From positions 1-63,236 of the forward strand of contig JBBRVW010000031.1 of the NCBI GenBank assembly GCA_038246545.1: 63,236 nt of DNA, written 5' to 3'. Below, piece by piece: positions 1-8,209 of this stretch (positions within the stretch are counted from its first letter, which is position 1; each line of letters begins with the position of its first letter). The notes below the pieces were generated by a model. That model made no database searches and was not told the origin of the DNA. It saw only the letters and a program-made list of their open reading frames with translations. The translations under genes and the position numbers were made by a program. This stretch comes from JBBRVW01 sp038246545 (lineage in GTDB: Bacteria; Actinomycetota; Actinomycetes; JACCUZ01).

Positions 1-46
1 CCCTGCTTGTAAGGCAGGTGCTCTGACCAGCTGAGCTATGCGCCCC
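1..46 (-). tRNA. tRNA-Val (anticodon TAC), 3' part outside window
   Basis: Read on the minus strand, the sequence starts GGGGCGC, continues with a D-arm (AGCTCAGCTGG...GAGC) and an anticodon arm whose 5-bp stem CCTGC/GCAGG encloses CTTACAA, giving anticodon TAC, hence valine. The variable loop, T-arm and acceptor 3' strand lie beyond the window edge. It is immediately downstream of nothing visible and divergent from no gene; its promoter would be in the short gap before the peroxiredoxin stop. Confidence 0.9.
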
Positions 47-62
47 GGCGTGCCGGGACAGA

Positions 63-521
63 CTAGAGGGCGGCGATCGCCTTCCTGTAGTCGTCGACGT
101 CACGGGCCTCCGGGATCCCGTGCACGACCGACCATCGCACCACGCCGACGCGGTCGACGAGGAAGGTGCCGCGCAGCGCGATGCCCACCTCCTTTCTCAG
201 CACGCCGTACGCCGAGGCGACGGCCCCGTGGGGCCAGAAGTCGGACAGCAGGGGAAACGTGAAGCCGTGGCTGTCGGCGAAGGCCCGAAGGGCGAACATC
301 GGGTCGGTCGACACGGCGAGCAGGGCGACGTCGTCCGTGACAATCTCGTCCAGCCGGACCTGCAACGCCTGCAGCTCGCCGCGGCAGACCGCGGAGAACG
401 CCCAGGGGTAGAAGACGACGAGCACGGCCTTCTCGCCGCGGAAGGCCGAGAGCCGCACCGACTGGCCGTGCTGGTCCATCAGCTCGAAGTCGGGGGCCTG
501 GTCGCCGACCGACAAGGGCAT
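63..521 (-). CDS. ahpE: AhpE-type one-cysteine peroxiredoxin
   Basis: A 152-residue thioredoxin-fold peroxidase that would reduce organic hydroperoxides or peroxynitrite in the cytoplasm. The active-site segment FYPWAFSAVCRGEL carries the peroxidatic cysteine at residue 46, in the same setting as mycobacterial AhpE (PxAFTxxCxxEL). No second cysteine exists in the protein, so it must be one-Cys and be recycled by mycothiol/mycoredoxin or another external thiol (known for AhpE; inferred here). The ATG at 521 is chosen because AAGGAG lies six bases upstream; the frame stays open further 5' but without signal. Close to DUF3052 and aceE, an arrangement I recall from other actinomycetes. Confidence 0.9.
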   Translation of the reverse strand: MPLSVGDQAPDFELMDQHGQSVRLSAFRGEKAVLVVFYPWAFSAVCRGELQALQVRLDEIVTDDVALLAVSTDPMFALRAFADSHGFTFPLLSDFWPHGAVASAYGVLRKEVGIALRGTFLVDRVGVVRWSVVHGIPEARDVDDYRKAIAAL

Positions 522-559
522 CCAGGTCTCCTTCACCGCGGCGCTGGCAGGATGACAGT

Positions 560-1519
560 GTGCCAGCCCCATCGTCCCCACCCCTCGACCCTGCCCCCGG
601 CGAACGTGGGCTGGCCTCGTGGGAACCGGCCGACGTCGCGGGCCTGGTGCTGCCGGCTTGGGACGAGTTCCTCCAGCTGGCGGCGGAGATCGACCTCGAC
701 GCCCCGACACGGCTCGACGGGTGGAGCGCCCGAGCAGTCTGCGTGCACCTGGGGTCCTGGCCCGGCAGCCGTTCGTTCCAGCGGCTGCGCGAGGAGGCAG
801 AGCGCGACGACCTGGGCGACGACCCCTCGTCCGACCACCGGGCCTCGACCTTCGACCAGGACGCGCACAACGACGCCGTCGTCGCGGCCCGCGGTCTCGC
901 GCCGCGCGCCGACCTGCTCGCTGCGCTGCGCGAGGCGCGCGGCGACGTCGCCGACTTCCTCGCCTCCGACGACGCGGGGCGGCTGGGGCGTCGCCAGGTG
1001 CGCTCGGTGCTGGGGCCGTTGCCGCTCACCACCCTCGTGGCCGCGGGGGCGTACGAGCTGGCCGTGCACACGCTGGACCTGGCGCCCGCCGGCGCCCCAC
1101 CGCCGTCCGCCGACCTGCTGTCCGCCGGGGTCGCCGCGCTCGTCGACACCACGGGCGCGCTCGCGGCGCGCTGCGAGCTGTCGGCGGCGGCGGGCTGCGT
1201 CGCGCCCGAGGGCGGCTGGGCCTTCTCCGCGGCGCCGGGTGCGTGGAGCACGGTCGAGCTGCCGGTGGTGCCCGGTGGCTGGGCAGTCGTGCAGGGACGC
1301 GCCGCCGACATCCTCGACGCGTCCGCCGGACGCCGGGCCGTCCCGCCGATGCTCGCCCGGCGGGACCTGCGCCTGCACCAGGTCACCGGACTGCTCGCGC
1401 TGGCCCCCATCGTCGAAGCCGTGGCCGGCCTGCCCGGGGGTTCCGCGCTCCGGTCGGCGGTGCGCAACGTCCGCGGCCTCAGCCGCCTGGTCCGCCGGAT
1501 CCCCGGCCTGCCCGGCTAG
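560..1519 (+). CDS. DinB/MDMPI-fold protein (mycothiol-dependent maleylpyruvate isomerase family)
   Basis: A 319-residue protein. Residues about 30-180 look like the four-helix N-terminal domain of the mycothiol-dependent maleylpyruvate isomerase family: the segment RLDGWSARAVCVHLGSW (about 51-67) matches the family pattern in which the histidine (H63) is a metal ligand. The C-terminal part is Ala/Leu-rich and resembles the accessory domain of long members. These proteins are metal-dependent and generally use mycothiol or another thiol cofactor; the substrate cannot be read from sequence, so the isomerase name should not be taken literally. GTG start, transcribed divergently from ahpE with only 38 bp between them. 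Confidence 0.75.
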   Translation: MPAPSSPPLDPAPGERGLASWEPADVAGLVLPAWDEFLQLAAEIDLDAPTRLDGWSARAVCVHLGSWPGSRSFQRLREEAERDDLGDDPSSDHRASTFDQDAHNDAVVAARGLAPRADLLAALREARGDVADFLASDDAGRLGRRQVRSVLGPLPLTTLVAAGAYELAVHTLDLAPAGAPPPSADLLSAGVAALVDTTGALAARCELSAAAGCVAPEGGWAFSAAPGAWSTVELPVVPGGWAVVQGRAADILDASAGRRAVPPMLARRDLRLHQVTGLLALAPIVEAVAGLPGGSALRSAVRNVRGLSRLVRRIPGLPG

Positions 1520-1537
1520 GGCGCCGCCAACGCTGGC

Positions 1538-1960
1538 TCAACGGGAGCGGCGGGTGACCAGCCGGGTGCCGGACCACTCGGGCGCGGCCGAGATGCTGCT
1601 GGTCTGATGCAGCCCGGCGGTGGGTGCGGCGTCGCCGATCTCACCAGGTTCCACGTGCCCGGGGCGGCCGGCCTTCGGGGTGAGCAGCCACACGACGCCG
1701 CCGTCGTCGAGGGAGACCAGCGAGTCGACGAGCACGTCGACCAGGTCGCCGTCGTCGTCGCGCCACCACAGCATCACGACGTCGACGACGTCCTCGTAGT
1801 CCTCGTCGACCAGCGCAGTGCCGGTGAGCGCGGCGACGGCCGTGCGGAGGGTGACGTCGCAGTCGTCGTCGAACCCGAGCTCCTGCACCACCTGTCCGGC
1901 GCTGAGCCCGAGCCGGCCGGCCAGGCGATCACCTCCCGCGTTGTCCGCGGTCGCAGTCAC
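1538..1960 (-). CDS. DUF3052 family protein
   Basis: A small acidic protein of 140 residues, with the typical DUF3052 opening (RLGLSAGQVVQELGFDDDCD) and a strongly acidic middle (DEDYEDVVDVVMLWWRDDDGD). Function unknown; the family is restricted to actinobacteria and I recall it sitting beside aceE and an AhpE-like gene, as here. GTG start at 1960 is supported by AGGAGG five bases upstream. Convergent with the MDMPI-fold gene. Confidence 0.85.
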   Translation of the reverse strand: MTATADNAGGDRLAGRLGLSAGQVVQELGFDDDCDVTLRTAVAALTGTALVDEDYEDVVDVVMLWWRDDDGDLVDVLVDSLVSLDDGGVVWLLTPKAGRPGHVEPGEIGDAAPTAGLHQTSSISAAPEWSGTRLVTRRSR

Positions 1961-2076
1961 CCGTGCCTCCTGAAGTCGACGCGCCCGGCCACAGCGGCAG
2001 AGCCCTTGGCCGGTAGTCAAGACGGCTCCGCGTCCTGACGCAAGCCGCCAGCGCGGGTCCGCGCCTGCCGCGGGGG

Positions 2077-2484
2077 TCAGCCGGGGAGGAACGACAGCCG
2101 GACCTGGCGCACCGGGTTGTCGACGTTGAGGTCCACGAGGCACACCGACTGCCAGGTTCCGAGCGTCATCCGCCCGCCCAGGACGGGCACCGTGGCGTAG
2201 GGCGGGCACAGCGCCGGCAGCACGTGGTCGCGGCCGTGACCACGCGAGCCGTGCCGGTGCCGCCACCGGTCGTCCGGGGGCAGCAGATCGCGCAGGGCGG
2301 CCAGCAAGTCGTCGTCGCTCCCGGCGCCGGTCTCCAGGACCGCCAGACCCGCCGTGGCGTGCGGCACCCACACGTGCAGCAGACCGTCGCCGTCCACGCC
2401 GGCGAGGAACGCCTCGATCTCGTCCGCGAGGTCGTGCACGACCTCGCGGCCACCGGTCCGGACCGCCACCACCTCGCTGCGCAT
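2077..2484 (-). CDS. YjbQ/UPF0047 family protein
   Basis: A 135-residue protein of the UPF0047 (YjbQ) fold. Visible family features: PHATAGLAVLE (41-51) with a conserved histidine, RGHGRDHVLPAL (81-92) and GGRMTLGTWQ (103-112). Members bind metal or phosphate in a cleft and have been linked to thiamine phosphate synthase activity in vitro, but the physiological role is not settled. ATG at 2484 gives the normal family length; the ribosome binding site is weak. Divergent from the AlkB-like gene, sharing the 71-bp gap that holds an SOS-like box. Confidence 0.85.
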   Translation of the reverse strand: MRSEVVAVRTGGREVVHDLADEIEAFLAGVDGDGLLHVWVPHATAGLAVLETGAGSDDDLLAALRDLLPPDDRWRHRHGSRGHGRDHVLPALCPPYATVPVLGGRMTLGTWQSVCLVDLNVDNPVRQVRLSFLPG

Positions 2485-2519
2485 CCGGCCATGATCCCCG
2501 ACGGATCCGCGCCGAGGAC

Positions 2520-2535
2520 TAGAACAGGTGTTCGA
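2520..2535. promoter_or_regulatory. LexA/SOS-box-like palindrome upstream of the AlkB-like gene
   Basis: The sequence is TAGAAC-AGGT-GTTCGA. The actinobacterial/Gram-positive LexA consensus is TCGAAC-N4-GTTCGA, so 11 of 12 defined bases match and the right half is perfect. It ends 20 bp before the ATG of the AlkB-like gene and overlaps the position of a -35 element for a plausible -10 TACGCT at 2544-2549, where a bound repressor would block transcription. It also lies 36 bp upstream of the divergent YjbQ gene. Confidence 0.7.
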
Positions 2536-2555
2536 ACCCAGCGTACGCTTCACCC

Positions 2556-3185
2556 ATGACCGTCGCACTCCAGGGCTCGCTGCTCGACTGCGGTGACGCC
2601 GTCGAGCTCACCGACCTCGCGACCGGACTGCACCGCACCACGCTGACGCGTGGAGCCTGGGTCGACCACCGGCCGGGCTGGCTGACCGGGGCCGACGAGC
2701 TCTTCGACGGGCTGCACCGCGAGGTCCCCTGGCACGCCGAGCGCCGCGAGATGTACGAGCGGGTCGTCGACGTCCCGCGCCTGCTCGCGTTCTACGACGC
2801 CGGCACCCCGTTGCCGCACCCGGTGCTCACCGAGGCGCGGGACGCGCTGGGCCGGCACTACGCCGACGAGCTCGGCGAGCCGTTCGTCACCGCCGGGCTC
2901 TGTCTCTACCGCGACGGCCGCGACTCGGTGGCCTGGCACGGCGACCGCATCGGCCGGTCCCGGCACCGCGACACGATGGTCGCGATCCTGTCCGTCGGCT
3001 CGCCCCGGTCCCTGATGCTGAGGCCGCGCGGCGGCGGGGGGTCGATGGGCTTCCGGCTGGGCCACGGCGACCTCGTCGTGATGGGCGGGTCCTGCCAGCG
3101 CACCTGGGACCACTGCGTGCCCAAGACCGCCCGCGCCGTCGGGCCGCGCATCTCGATCCAGTTCCGTCCCCGCGGCGTCCTCTGA
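2556..3185 (+). CDS. AlkB-like 2-oxoglutarate/Fe(II) dioxygenase
   Basis: A 209-residue protein. Double-stranded beta-helix dioxygenase related to AlkB, which removes alkyl groups from damaged DNA or RNA bases oxidatively. The facial triad is visible: H128 and D130 in WHGDRIG, and H186 in WDHCVPK. The 2-oxoglutarate-binding arginines are R198 and R204 in RISIQFR. An NxY-like substrate loop is replaced by AGLCLYRDG. The SOS-like box just upstream fits a DNA-damage role (inference). ATG at 2556. Stops 9 bp short of the convergent lipoprotein gene. Confidence 0.87.
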   Translation: MTVALQGSLLDCGDAVELTDLATGLHRTTLTRGAWVDHRPGWLTGADELFDGLHREVPWHAERREMYERVVDVPRLLAFYDAGTPLPHPVLTEARDALGRHYADELGEPFVTAGLCLYRDGRDSVAWHGDRIGRSRHRDTMVAILSVGSPRSLMLRPRGGGGSMGFRLGHGDLVVMGGSCQRTWDHCVPKTARAVGPRISIQFRPRGVL

Positions 3186-3193
3186 CGGTCTCG

Positions 3194-4198
3194 CTAGGGG
3201 CTCAGCCGCGGATGCGTCATCCCGGCGCCGGCCGCGAGCGGCCGCAGGCCGCTGCCGTCCAGCCCGACGACAGCGCCGCTGGGGCGGTCGTCCACGTCGA
3301 ACTCCCCGGCCACGTAGGTGAACACGATGCCGCGGCCGCCGGGCGCGAACGTGGGCTGGATCGCGTGTTCGGTGCGCCCGTCGTAGTGCGTGATCGTCCG
3401 ATCGCCGGTCCCGGTCGGGCTCACGACGTGCAGGTTGTCGGCGCGCGAGTAGACGACCAGGTCCTGGTCCCGGCTCCAGTCCGGAGCCGGCGCGCCCGGT
3501 CCGGTGGCCGGGCCCGGCCAGGAGGCGACCTGCCGTGGGCGGCCGCCGCTCGCCGACGGGACCACCACCACGGCGAAGCGCACCACCCGCTCCTCGTCCA
3601 GCCTCCGGGAGGCGAAGACGTCCCGTTCGTACACGATCGAGCGGCCGTCGCCGGACCAGCGCGGGTGGTAGAGCCAGACCCGCCCGGAGGTGTCCTCGAC
3701 GACAGTGCGCGTCGTCCCGGAGGTCACGTCCAAGGCCAGGATCGCGGCCCGGCTCGTGTGGGTCCCGTCGGTCGACTCAGCCGTCAGGAACGCCAGCTCG
3801 TGGCCGTCCGGCGACCAGGCGGCGTCCTGCACGGCCTGGCAGGGGTCCGTGCACTCCCACACCCTCGACGGCGGCTTCGCCCCGTCGGACGGGACCGTGT
3901 AGATCGCCGCCGCCGCCGACTCGAACACCACCGTGGTGCCGTCAGGGGACCAGTCCGGGTGCTCCGCACCCGGCAGGTCCGCGGACAGCCGGGTGGGCTC
4001 GCCCGGACCCGTCCGCGGGACCGTGTAGATGCCGGCGCCCTGGTACAGCACCACGCTCGCTGGGCCCACGTCAGTGGCCGCCGTGGGCGTCGCTGCCGCG
4101 GACGTATCGGCGGCTTCCGGAGCCGGCGGCGTGCTGCCGCCGCACCCGGCGCAGAGCAGCAGCACGGTGCAGGCCGTCACGGCGGTGCGGCCAGGCAT
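3194..4198 (-). CDS. secreted lipoprotein with TolB-like (PD40) beta-propeller
   Basis: A 334-residue protein with a short signal peptide ending in a lipobox-like LLCAGC (cysteine 19), a Ser/Thr/Ala-rich linker, and then repeated PD40 blades: HPDWSPDGTTVVFES, DAAWSPDGHELAFLT, HPRWSGDGRSIVYER, APDWSRDQDLVVYSR and QPTFAPGGRGIVFTY. The repeats predict a six-bladed propeller on the outer face of the membrane, probably for protein or ligand binding; no partner is evident. The ATG at 4198 is preferred over the longer frame because AGAGGTGG precedes it and it places the signal peptide at the N terminus. Confidence 0.85.
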   Translation of the reverse strand: MPGRTAVTACTVLLLCAGCGGSTPPAPEAADTSAAATPTAATDVGPASVVLYQGAGIYTVPRTGPGEPTRLSADLPGAEHPDWSPDGTTVVFESAAAAIYTVPSDGAKPPSRVWECTDPCQAVQDAAWSPDGHELAFLTAESTDGTHTSRAAILALDVTSGTTRTVVEDTSGRVWLYHPRWSGDGRSIVYERDVFASRRLDEERVVRFAVVVVPSASGGRPRQVASWPGPATGPGAPAPDWSRDQDLVVYSRADNLHVVSPTGTGDRTITHYDGRTEHAIQPTFAPGGRGIVFTYVAGEFDVDDRPSGAVVGLDGSGLRPLAAGAGMTHPRLSP

Positions 4199-4298
4199 CG
4201 CGCCACCTCTCGACGTACGGCGCTCCATCCCTGCCAGACGCGCCGGACCTCGCCGCGAGTTGACCGGCCGGATCGAGCAACCCGCGCGAGTACGCCTG

Positions 4299-4323
4299 GT
4301 GAGGTCTCACTACCGAGGGGTAG
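4299..4323. promoter_or_regulatory. paired inverted repeats in the aceE upstream region
   Basis: Within the 263-bp gap before aceE, GTGAG-GT-CTCAC (4299-4310) abuts CTACC-GAGG-GGTAG (4310-4323). The pair is about 140 bp upstream of the GTG start and could be a repressor site or the base of a leader hairpin. No confident -35/-10 was seen. The remainder of the gap (4324-4461) shows nothing else except the GAAGGA ribosome binding site. Confidence 0.35.
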
Positions 4324-4461
4324 GGATGCGATCGAGGGCCGCAGGTAGCACGATGGGCCGTGACGCAGCACCGCACGACGTAGGACAGCACGACCGCACG
4401 ACGACGGCCGATCACGAGTCGCGCCGCCGCACCGCGCACCACCTCGACGCGAAGGACCCTC

Positions 4462-7200
4462 GTGACCTCATCGCAGGAGCGACCCGCGCTGATCAGTGAC
4501 GGGCTGCCGAGCCAACTGCCCGACATCGACCCGGGCGAGACGGCCGAGTGGCTGGAGTCGCTCGACGCCGTGGTCGACAACGCCGGCCGCAACCGGGCCC
4601 GCTTCCTCATGTTGAGCCTGCTGCAGCGGGCTCGCGAGAAGCAGGTCGGCGTGCCCAGCCTGCGCAGCACCGACTACATCAACACGATCCCGTCCGAGAG
4701 CGAGCCGTGGTTCCCGGGCGACGAGCACGTCGAGCGCCGGATCCGTGCGTACATCCGCTGGAACGCGGCGATCATGGTGCACCGCGCACAGCGGCCGGGC
4801 ATCGGGGTCGGCGGGCACATCTCGACGTACGCGTCGTCGGCGAGCTTCTACGAGGTGGGCTTCAACCACTTCTTCCGCGGCAAGGACCACCCCGGTGGTG
4901 GCGACCAGATCTACTACCAGGGGCACGCCTCTCCGGGCATGTACGCGCGGGCGTTCCTCGAGGGCCGGCTGTCCGAGCAGCAGCTGGACGGCTTCCGGCA
5001 GGAGCTGTCGCACCCGGGCGGCGGCCTCTCGTCCTACCCGCACCCGCGGCTGATGCCGGACTTCTGGGAATTCCCCACCGTCTCGATGGGGCTCGGGCCG
5101 ATCAACGCGATCTACCAGGCCCGCTTCAACCGCTACCTGCACAACCGCGGCATCAAGGACACCAGCCAGCAGCGGGTCTGGGCATACCTCGGCGACGGGG
5201 AGATGGACGAGCCCGAGTCGCTCGGCGCCATCGGCATCGCCGCGCGCGAGGAGCTGGACAACCTCACCTTCGTCATCAACTGCAACCTGCAGCGCCTGGA
5301 CGGTCCGGTGCGCGGCAACGGCAAGATCATCCAGGAGCTCGAGTCGTTCTTCCGCGGAGCCGGCTGGAACGTGATCAAGGTGATCTGGGGCCGCGAGTGG
5401 GACGCGCTGCTCGCCAAGGACACCGACGGCGCGCTGGTCAACCTGATGAACACCACGCCCGACGGCGACTACCAGACCTACAAGGCCGAGGACGGGGCCT
5501 TCGTCCGCGAGCACTTCTTCGGGCGTGACCCGCGTACCCGGGCCATGGTCGAGCACCTCACCGACGAGCAGGTGTGGGGCCTGTCCCGCGGCGGCCACGA
5601 CTACCGCAAGATGTACGCCGCCTACGACGCGGCGACCAAGCACACCGGCCAGCCGACGGTCATCCTGGCCAAGACCATCAAGGGCTGGACGCTGGGCTCG
5701 CACTTCGAGGGCCGCAACTCCACGCACCAGATGAAGAAGCTGAAGAAGGAGGACTTGCTCGGCTTCCGGGACCGGCTCTACCTCGACATCCCCGACGACG
5801 CGCTGGACGAGACGCTGCCCCCGTACTACCGGCCGCCGGCCGACTCCCCGGAGCTGGAGTACATGCACGAGCGGCGCCGCGAGCTGGGCGGCTACCTGCC
5901 GTCGCGACGGTCGAAGACTGCGCCGCTGGTGCTGCCGGGCGACCCGGTCTACGACGTGATGAAGCGTGGCTCCGGCAAGCAGCAGGTCGCCACGACGATG
6001 GCGTTCGTGCGGCTGCTGAAGGACCTCGTCAAGGACAAGGAGATCGGCTGGCGCTTCGTGCCGGTCATCCCCGACGAGGCCCGCACATTCGGCATGGACT
6101 CGCTGTTCCCGACCATGAAGATCTACTCCCCGCACGGCCAGCACTACACCTCGGTCGACCGCGAGCTGATGCTGTCCTACAAGGAGGACACCAAGGGCGT
6201 CATCCTGCACGAGGGCATCAACGAGGCCGGCTCCACCGCGTCCTGGACCGCTGTCGGGTCGTCCTATGCCACCCATGGCATCCCGATGATCCCGATCTAC
6301 ATCTTCTACTCGATGTTCGGCTTCCAGCGCACCGGCGACGCGCTCTGGGCAGCCGGGGACCAGATGGTCCGCGGCTTCGTCCTGGGCGCAACCGCCGGTC
6401 GCACCACCCTCAACGGCGAGGGACTGCAGCACGAGGACGGCCACTCGCTGCTGCTCGCGTCGACCAACCCGGCAGCCGTGTCCTACGACCCGGCTTTCAG
6501 CTTCGAGCTCGGCCACATCGTCCAGGACGCGCTGCGCCGGATGTACGGCGACAAGCCGGAGGAGATCTTCTACTACCTCACGGTCTACAACGAGCCCTAC
6601 GTCCAGCCGGCCGAGCCCGAGGGCGTCGATGTCGAGGGCATCCTGCGCGGCATCCACCGCTACTCCCCGGCCGCCGAGGGCGACGGACCCAAGGCGCAGG
6701 TGCTCGCGTCCGGCGTCTCGATGCAGTGGGCGCTCGAGGCGCAGCGGCTGCTCCAGGACGATTGGAACGTGCAGGCCGACGTCTGGTCGGTCACCTCGTG
6801 GAACGAGCTGCGCCGCGACGGGCTGGCCACCGACGAGCACAACTTCATGAACCCCGACGGCGAGCAGCGGGTGCCGTACGTCACGAAGGCCCTCGACGGC
6901 GCGGGCGGGCCCTTCGTCGCCGTGTCGGACTTCATGCGCGCCGTGCAGGACCAGATCGCGCAGTGGGTCCCCGGGACCTTCGCCTCGCTGGGCACCGACG
7001 GTTACGGCCTGTCCGACACCCGCGGCGCGCTCCGCCGACACTTCAAGGTCGACGCGGCCTCGATCGCGGTCAAGGTGATCGGCGAGCTGGCCAAGCGCGG
7101 CGACATCAAGCCGGAGGCGATGCGCGAGGCGATCGACCGCTACCAGCTGGCCGACGTCAACGCCGCCCCCACCGCCGAGACCGAGGGCGGCTCCGAGTAG
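4462..7200 (+). CDS. aceE: pyruvate dehydrogenase E1 component, homodimeric
   Basis: A 912-residue protein of normal length for the AceE class. It decarboxylates pyruvate with thiamine diphosphate and reductively acetylates the lipoyl arm of the E2 subunit, feeding acetyl-CoA to the TCA cycle and to the fatty acid genes downstream. The ThDP/Mg motif is GDGEMDEPES (244-253) with NCNLQRLDGPV (273-283). The catalytic-domain signatures HISTYASSASFYEVGFNHFFRGKD-type N-terminal segment (about 119-141) and the GRTTLNGEGLQHEDGHS region (about 650) are intact. GTG start with GAAGGA upstream. E2 and E3 genes are not in the window. Followed by a perfect 18-bp-stem palindrome. Confidence 0.97.
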   Translation: MTSSQERPALISDGLPSQLPDIDPGETAEWLESLDAVVDNAGRNRARFLMLSLLQRAREKQVGVPSLRSTDYINTIPSESEPWFPGDEHVERRIRAYIRWNAAIMVHRAQRPGIGVGGHISTYASSASFYEVGFNHFFRGKDHPGGGDQIYYQGHASPGMYARAFLEGRLSEQQLDGFRQELSHPGGGLSSYPHPRLMPDFWEFPTVSMGLGPINAIYQARFNRYLHNRGIKDTSQQRVWAYLGDGEMDEPESLGAIGIAAREELDNLTFVINCNLQRLDGPVRGNGKIIQELESFFRGAGWNVIKVIWGREWDALLAKDTDGALVNLMNTTPDGDYQTYKAEDGAFVREHFFGRDPRTRAMVEHLTDEQVWGLSRGGHDYRKMYAAYDAATKHTGQPTVILAKTIKGWTLGSHFEGRNSTHQMKKLKKEDLLGFRDRLYLDIPDDALDETLPPYYRPPADSPELEYMHERRRELGGYLPSRRSKTAPLVLPGDPVYDVMKRGSGKQQVATTMAFVRLLKDLVKDKEIGWRFVPVIPDEARTFGMDSLFPTMKIYSPHGQHYTSVDRELMLSYKEDTKGVILHEGINEAGSTASWTAVGSSYATHGIPMIPIYIFYSMFGFQRTGDALWAAGDQMVRGFVLGATAGRTTLNGEGLQHEDGHSLLLASTNPAAVSYDPAFSFELGHIVQDALRRMYGDKPEEIFYYLTVYNEPYVQPAEPEGVDVEGILRGIHRYSPAAEGDGPKAQVLASGVSMQWALEAQRLLQDDWNVQADVWSVTSWNELRRDGLATDEHNFMNPDGEQRVPYVTKALDGAGGPFVAVSDFMRAVQDQIAQWVPGTFASLGTDGYGLSDTRGALRRHFKVDAASIAVKVIGELAKRGDIKPEAMREAIDRYQLADVNAAPTAETEGGSE

Positions 7201-7211
7201 CCCACGTCGTT

Positions 7212-7251
7212 GTCTGCCGCAGGCGCCGGTATACCGGCGCCTGCGGCAGAC
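7212..7251. terminator. bidirectional terminator, perfect 40-bp palindrome
   Basis: An 18-bp stem starting GTCTGCCGCAGGCGCC closes on a TATA loop (7230-7233) and is repeated perfectly in inverse at 7234-7251. It begins 12 bp after the aceE stop and lies 31 bp from the stop of the convergent pirin gene, so it can serve both. No U-tract follows on either strand, as is common for GC-rich actinobacterial terminators. Confidence 0.8.
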
Positions 7252-7282
7252 GAGTTCACGGGGCCTGTTGCGCGACGGGCGG

Positions 7283-8050
7283 TCAGGCCGCGAGGCGGGC
7301 GTGCATCTCCCAGACCAGCACCTCGGCGCCGGCCGGGCCGGCAGTCACCCGCTGGCCGGCATCTCCGGTGATGCGCGCGGCGTCACCCGTCGCCAGGGTC
7401 CCGCTGCCCTCGAGCTCGACCGAGCCGTCGGCCACGAACAGGTGCACGAACGGGGCGTCGGGGATGCTGACGACCCCGCCGGGGGCGACCCGGCCGGCGA
7501 GCAGCGCGGCGTGCTCCTGGCCGATCGAGATGGCAGCGGCGCCCTGGTGCTCGGCGCGGCCGCTGGCCACCGGGACCAGTCCGCCGCGCAGGGCGGCGTC
7601 GTCGATCTCCAGCTGCTCGTAGCCCGGCTTGCTGCCCGCGGCGTCCGGCACGACCCACATCTGCACGAAGTGCACCGGGTCGGTGTGCGCCTCGTCGCCG
7701 GTCAGCCGCCAGCTGTCGTTCTTCTCCGAGTGCAGGATGCCCGTGCCCGCGCTCATCCGCTGCGCGAGACCCGGGTAGATCAGGCCGTTGTGGCCCTGGG
7801 AGTCCTGGTGCACCAGCTGGCCGCGCAGCACCCAGGTGACGATCTCCATGTCGCGGTGCGGGTGGGTCTCGAAGCCGCTGCCCGGCGCGACGACGTCGTC
7901 GTTGTTGACCAGCAGCAGGCCGAAGTGCGTGTTGTCCCGGTCGTAGTGCTGCCCGAACGAGAACGAGTGCTTGGAGTCCAGCCAGCCGATGTCGGTCGCG
8001 AACCGGTCCGCCGCGCGCCGGACGTCGACCGTCGGGGTCACCAGGGTCAT
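7283..8050 (-). CDS. pirin family protein
   Basis: A 255-residue bicupin. The N-terminal pirin cupin shows the metal ligands in THPHRDMEIVTWVLRG (about 65-80: two histidines and a glutamate) and MSAGTGILHSEKN (about 102-114). The C-terminal half is the degenerate second cupin. Bacterial pirins are iron-binding and have been reported as quercetinases or as partners of metabolic enzymes; one published bacterial pirin modulates pyruvate dehydrogenase, which makes the position next to aceE notable. ATG at 8050 is chosen because GGGAGG lies nine bases upstream; ATGs at 8059 and 8077 are alternatives. A GTTGC-N4-GCAAC palindrome sits in its promoter region. Confidence 0.88.
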   Translation of the reverse strand: MTLVTPTVDVRRAADRFATDIGWLDSKHSFSFGQHYDRDNTHFGLLLVNNDDVVAPGSGFETHPHRDMEIVTWVLRGQLVHQDSQGHNGLIYPGLAQRMSAGTGILHSEKNDSWRLTGDEAHTDPVHFVQMWVVPDAAGSKPGYEQLEIDDAALRGGLVPVASGRAEHQGAAAISIGQEHAALLAGRVAPGGVVSIPDAPFVHLFVADGSVELEGSGTLATGDAARITGDAGQRVTAGPAGAEVLVWEMHARLAA

Positions 8051-8082
8051 GTCGGCCATCCTCCCAGGTCGTGCCATAGTTA

Positions 8083-8096
8083 GTTGCTTACGCAAC
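8083..8096. promoter_or_regulatory. candidate operator GTTGC-TTAC-GCAAC upstream of pirin gene
   Basis: A perfect 5-bp inverted repeat (extended imperfectly to TAGTTGC...GCAACGA) located 33-46 bp upstream of the pirin start, where an operator overlapping the promoter would be. It resembles sites of MarR/HxlR-type redox regulators in actinomycetes, but no regulator gene adjoins it. Confidence 0.45.
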
Positions 8097-8144
8097 GATC
8101 TGACGGTCGCCCCCATTCCCCCGCCCAGACCGCCCCTCCCGCGG

Positions 8145-8195
8145 TGATCCACACCGGATCTCAGCGCGCGGAACCCGAAGGATCCGGTGTGATCA
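8145..8195. terminator. stem-loop downstream of the PHP gene
   Basis: ACACCGGATC at 8151-8160 pairs perfectly with GATCCGGTGT at 8181-8190 across a 20-base loop, and the flanks TGATC/GATCA extend the stem with one bulge. It lies 15 bp past the stop of the PHP-domain gene on the minus strand and upstream of the pirin promoter, consistent with a terminator insulating the two. Confidence 0.6.
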
Positions 8196-8209
8196 TGCAA
8201 CCGGCAGGG

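Noticed and set aside
4468..7041. 857-codon minus-strand frame opposite aceE
   Set aside because: Mirror of aceE codon bias; no recognisable domains or ribosome binding site.
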